DNA from: Poecilobothrus nobilitatus
Lineage: Eukaryota; Arthropoda; Insecta; Diptera; Dolichopodidae
Assembly (NCBI GenBank): GCA_947095535.1
Contig: OX352772.1
Span: forward strand, 32,569,445-32,633,444
Direction of reading: 5' to 3'
DNA: 64,000 bases
The notes under the pieces are model-generated. The model saw only the letters and a list, made by a program, of their open reading frames with translations. It was not told the origin of the DNA and did no database searches. Position 1 is the first letter of the stretch; the number at the start of each line of letters is the position of its first letter. The translations under genes were made by a program, and so were the position numbers. Shown in pieces: positions 60,905 through 64,000 of this stretch.

Positions 60905-60970
60905 TAAATTTTTAAAAATTTTCTTAGGATTTAAACGCATATAGGTACCGTTTCATTACTTCATATATTA
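60905..60970 (+). repeat. Direct repeat, left copy
   Basis: TTTTTAAAAATTTTCTTAGG, then ATTTAAACGCATATAGG and ACCGTTTCATTACTTCATAT recur at 62714-62772 with few changes. The two copies are about 1.8 kb apart in the same orientation. Confidence 0.65.
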
Positions 60971-61009
60971 AATTTGTCTAATTATATATTCAATATTTAA
61001 GTCATAAAA

Positions 61010-61800
61010 TATCCAAGCCAAAATTCTCAACAAGAAAATTTTCAAAAAACAAAATCTCCAAAAACACAATCCTCAAAGACAAAATTTCCAAAAAACAAAA
61101 TCCCCAAAAACAAAACCAATAAAAAGAATACTGTTTTTAATGCATTTAAAAATTCAAAATAATCAATTACATTTTTTAGACTTTTTTGATGGGGTCAACA
61201 CTAATTTTTTAAATAACAAAACATAAAATCCCTCCTAATTCAGAAAGGAAGGGAATATACTGATTTTGTATCCAACCTTAAAATCCCTTCTAATTTAAAA
61301 TAAGCGGAATTCCTTGTATTTGAATCCAACTCTGAATTGTCTTCTAATTATTATTTTTACATATGTTCATATTTCAAAACTAAGCATTTAAACAAATGCG
61401 GACTGCCGCCCCAAATCCCTACAAAACAAATTATTGAAATCCCTATTTTATAACAAACTCTAAAATCCATCCTAATCAAAATCTTGCTATATACATACAT
61501 ACATATATATATAAATATTTTAAATAAAGGGAGTACTTAGTCTGGTTTTGAATTCAGCTGTAAAATTTTACATAATTTAGAATCTCGCACATGTATAATA
61601 TGCAATCTCGTATACTTGATTATTTTTCATTTTTAAATGCATGAAAAAACATTATTCTTTTTGGGTATTTTGGTTTTGAGGATTTAACTTTTAGAGATTT
61701 TGTTTTTGAGGAAATCCCCAAAAACTAGAAATTTTATTTTTGTCGATTTTGTGTTTTGGGATTTAGTCCTTTTGTTTTTTGGCGATTTTATACTAATCCC
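61010..61800. mobile_element. Foldback-like element with 15-bp repeat arms (copy 4)
   Basis: Left arm (61025-61125): CAAAATCTCCAAAAA / CACAATCCTCAAAGA / CAAAATTTCCAAAAAA / CAAAATCCCCAAAAA / CAAAACC. Right arm (61660-61790) in the opposite sense: TTTTGAGGATTTAAC, TTTAGAGATTTTGTTTTTGA, TTTTGTCGATTTTGTG, TTTTGGGATTTAGTC. The core in minus orientation includes GCGGACTGCCGCCCCAAATC, AAACAAATTATTGAAATCCC and CAAACTCTAAAATCCATCCT at 61398-61475, matching the complement of the core at 32250-32330. Two further diverged core blocks, AAAATCCCTTCTAATT and CAACTCTGAATTGTCTTCTA, lie at 61280-61345. No protein is encoded. Confidence 0.6.
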
Positions 61801-62464
61801 GAAAAAAAACTATCAATGTAATTAAATTAACTTATATTTAGTATATTTTTCTTTTTTTAAATTAGACCTAAACTACAAATTTCTATTTACAGCATATACC
61901 TTTTTTTTTATCGTTTTATGTTATGATGTTAGTTATATAGATCTTTTAGTTATATAGATCTAAATTGTAATCAAAAAATAAAAAATAAACTTTCACCATA
62001 CCATACTATATATATATTATGATGTTTGAGGGCTGCAGTATTAAATCTATATATTACGGAAAATTTAATTTTAAAAACAGATTGTAAACTCATATATATA
62101 ACTTAACTTATCCTTATTTTTTTTTTTTACTTTTAATAATATTCAAAAATACAATAATGAAAACAATATACAACGTTTTTTGATAGTGTTTGCCTCTCTA
62201 TAACTAATTAAAATTCGGCTTCCTTTTAAATGAAACAATATACGATTAAAACTTTTGATAGAAATGTGCTATGTAATTTAGATTAATGTTTAGGTTTAGA
62301 AAACAAGTTGAGAAGAATATCCAGAGGAATATGTTCTCGATAAAGATGTTAATATTAAGATATAATAAGAAAAGAATTAGAGAATATCTTACATAATATA
62401 ATTATTGACAGTTTTGGTGTAATTATTTATTATGACAGATTGTAAGTACTTTAAGATCTTTAAA

Positions 62465-62635
62465 ATGAAATTTTTTCTCGTTTTCACTGCTATTATAATT
62501 TCATATGCTCCACCCGGTAAATCATTTATTTGTTATTCATATTTGACTAATTGTCTGGAATCATTAGTTTTACTAAGCTGTGGGGCGTTAAATACTTTAC
62601 TGTATTGCTATTGCATACAAGACTATGAAATGTAA
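62465..62635 (+). CDS. Possible small secreted cysteine-containing peptide
   Basis: The frame from ATG 62465 encodes 56 residues. The first 15 or so (MKFFLVFTAIIIS) have the K then hydrophobic-core pattern of a signal peptide; the rest has five Cys at residues 23, 30, 39, 48 and 50. Composition differs from the surrounding noise. Alternatively, only the first part is coding: CACCCG|GTAAAT at 62512-62522 would be a splice donor directly after the signal sequence, a common layout for small secreted peptides. No promoter, homologue or acceptor could be identified. The odd Cys count and the hydrophobic C-terminal half argue against a mature secreted toxin-like fold. Confidence 0.25.
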   Translation: MKFFLVFTAIIISYAPPGKSFICYSYLTNCLESLVLLSCGALNTLLYCYCIQDYEM

Positions 62636-62713
62636 ATATGTATTTTTATTTGTGCGCCATCTATTATCTTCTACAATAATCTAAAACAGAATTAACTTTC
62701 TTAATCATTAATT

Positions 62714-62772
62714 TTTAAAAATTTTCTTAGGATTTAAACATAGATATACCGTTTCATTACTTCATATATTAT
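62714..62772 (+). repeat. Direct repeat, right copy
   Basis: Matches 60905-60970: TTTTTAAAAATTTTCTTAGG, ATTTAAACATAGATA and ACCGTTTCATTACTTCATAT. Confidence 0.65.
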
Positions 62773-64000
62773 TATTTGATTTAATTAAATTTTGAAAATT
62801 TCATCATGTTTTCAATTTTTAATAATTAATTTAATTTTCAACCAAATTTTGTATACTTATATTTATAGATTGATAATAACTTGATTAATAGGCATTTATA
62901 CATAATAAAAGATCATATGGGTTTTAATCAGAAAAAAAAAAAATGAATTAATCCAGTTTTAGTTATATAGTATGTACGTATTTTGTTTTCTTTTTAATTA
63001 AAATTCTGTAGATATGTATGTATACAAATTAAGATTAAAATTTTCGTTTTATTTTTATTTTTTCTTGTTATTTAAATTATCGGCAAATTCTTATTATTAT
63101 AACTCTCTTATTGCCGCTTTTTTACATTTTCTTATCTCTTCTTATTAAATTAATAAAATAAGGTTTATTTTTTTTTTCTAATTTTACTTAACGTAAAAGT
63201 AAGACGTAAAAGTTTTTAAAAACTTACTAAGCTTCCTTGATATTTGATAATAATAATTCGTGTACAAAAAAACAAAAAACAACAACAAACAACAACAACA
63301 AATTATCAAGAATCGTGAAATTGTAAAATTGTAAAATTATAATATTTTTATTTTTATTATTGATCGAAAAAAGATTAGGTAGGTACCTAAGAATGATTAC
63401 AATTATGACAATTATTTGTACAATAATGTGACAACCCATAAAAATAATAATAATAACACATACCTAGTAAAGTACTAAAGTACATAAAGTACTAAAGTAA
63501 AAAAAAAAAAAAACTTATTTACACCAGTTGGCTGGCAGTTCTTTTTTTTAATTTTTTTTCCACTTAATTCTTGGGTTTTCGAATTTTTTTGTAGTTGTTG
63601 TACTTGAAAAAAAGTATAAAGACTCTGCCCGCTAAGTATTTATAAATACAAAATAAAAAAAAAAAAAACTTATCTAGAAACGACAAAGAAGACATGCACT
63701 TAATAAAAACGATTAAAAATAAAAAAATGAAATTGAAATTATGGATAAAGAAGAAAATGGAATAATAATTTAAAATATGTAATTGAAGGCATGAATGATG
63801 AAGACAATGAAAATTTTTGTTAAATGATAAAAAAAAATAAATAAAATAATATTAACAGAGTTGCCATTTTGATACAATTGTGCCATTTATTGCCTATTTT
63901 AAAAACGTTTTAAAATTTTGGAAATTTTTAAAACCTTATTTAAAACTTAAAATAAATTTTTTTCATTCCGATTTAAAAAAAAAAAATTTATTCGCTTGAG
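62773..64000. other. AT-rich DNA to the end of the window
   Basis: A (CAA)n-rich stretch at 63275-63300 and small duplications such as AAAGTACTAAAGTA at 63465-63498. The 63227-63439 minus-strand frame is I/V/L-rich and unsupported. No gene was recognised. Confidence 0.5.

Overview
The window looks like nuclear DNA of an insect, most probably a true fly (Diptera). By eye it is extremely AT-rich (not computed), full of poly-A/T runs, (TA)n and TACATACA microsatellites. It carries several elements built like the Helitron-related mini-me/DINE-1 (HINE) repeats known from flies: a 5' hairpin, 'ATACCC...GGGTAT' subterminal inverted repeats, a (GGAC)n microsatellite and a conserved 3' tail. No bacterial, viral or organellar signature was seen. 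Almost all open frames here are by-products of low-complexity DNA or of tandem repeats.

Host gene content is very sparse. The best candidate is the 5' part of one plus-strand gene: a start-codon exon at 23414-23450 followed, after a 2.9-kb intron, by a 31-nt microexon at 26316-26346. The two join in frame, but the product is not recognised and no third exon was found, so much of the right half may be intron. A possible small secreted cysteine-containing peptide lies at 62465-62635 (weak).

The rest is mobile-element debris. Left part (0.8-15.5 kb): five HINE-like elements (829-1850; 5345-7862, with a 146-bp minisatellite of about 12 units; a nest at 8640-11203, where an 8808-10380 element interrupts another; 14512-15492), a pogo-type MITE with intact TA duplication (13037-13449), tRNA-derived SINE copies (4552, 8248) and the 3' end of a non-LTR retrotransposon (14084-14500). 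Middle (15.5-45 kb): decayed non-LTR retrotransposon fragments (16560-16765 minus, 37988-38700, 44275-44745), further SINEs (18740 minus, 19005), several terminal-inverted-repeat elements (26798-27402, 30855-31532, 35941-36047, 41505-41740, 44011-44148), and foldback-like elements at 19873-20545, 29455-29658 and 31840-32610. Right part (45-64 kb): a full-length minus-strand SINE (46640-47013), another HINE-like element (47495-48757), a PIF/Harbinger-type MITE with intact TAA duplication (50545-51172), a retrotransposon C-terminus (52838-53480), a locally duplicated SINE (56519-57150), two more inverted-repeat MITEs (57208, 58807), a probable Helitron 3' terminus (58407-58433) and a fourth foldback-like element (61010-61800).

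The most unusual pattern is the foldback-like group. Copies share a conserved core, or the same arm architecture, yet each copy has arms built from its own roughly 15-bp tandem repeat, inverted between the two ends and different in sequence from copy to copy.
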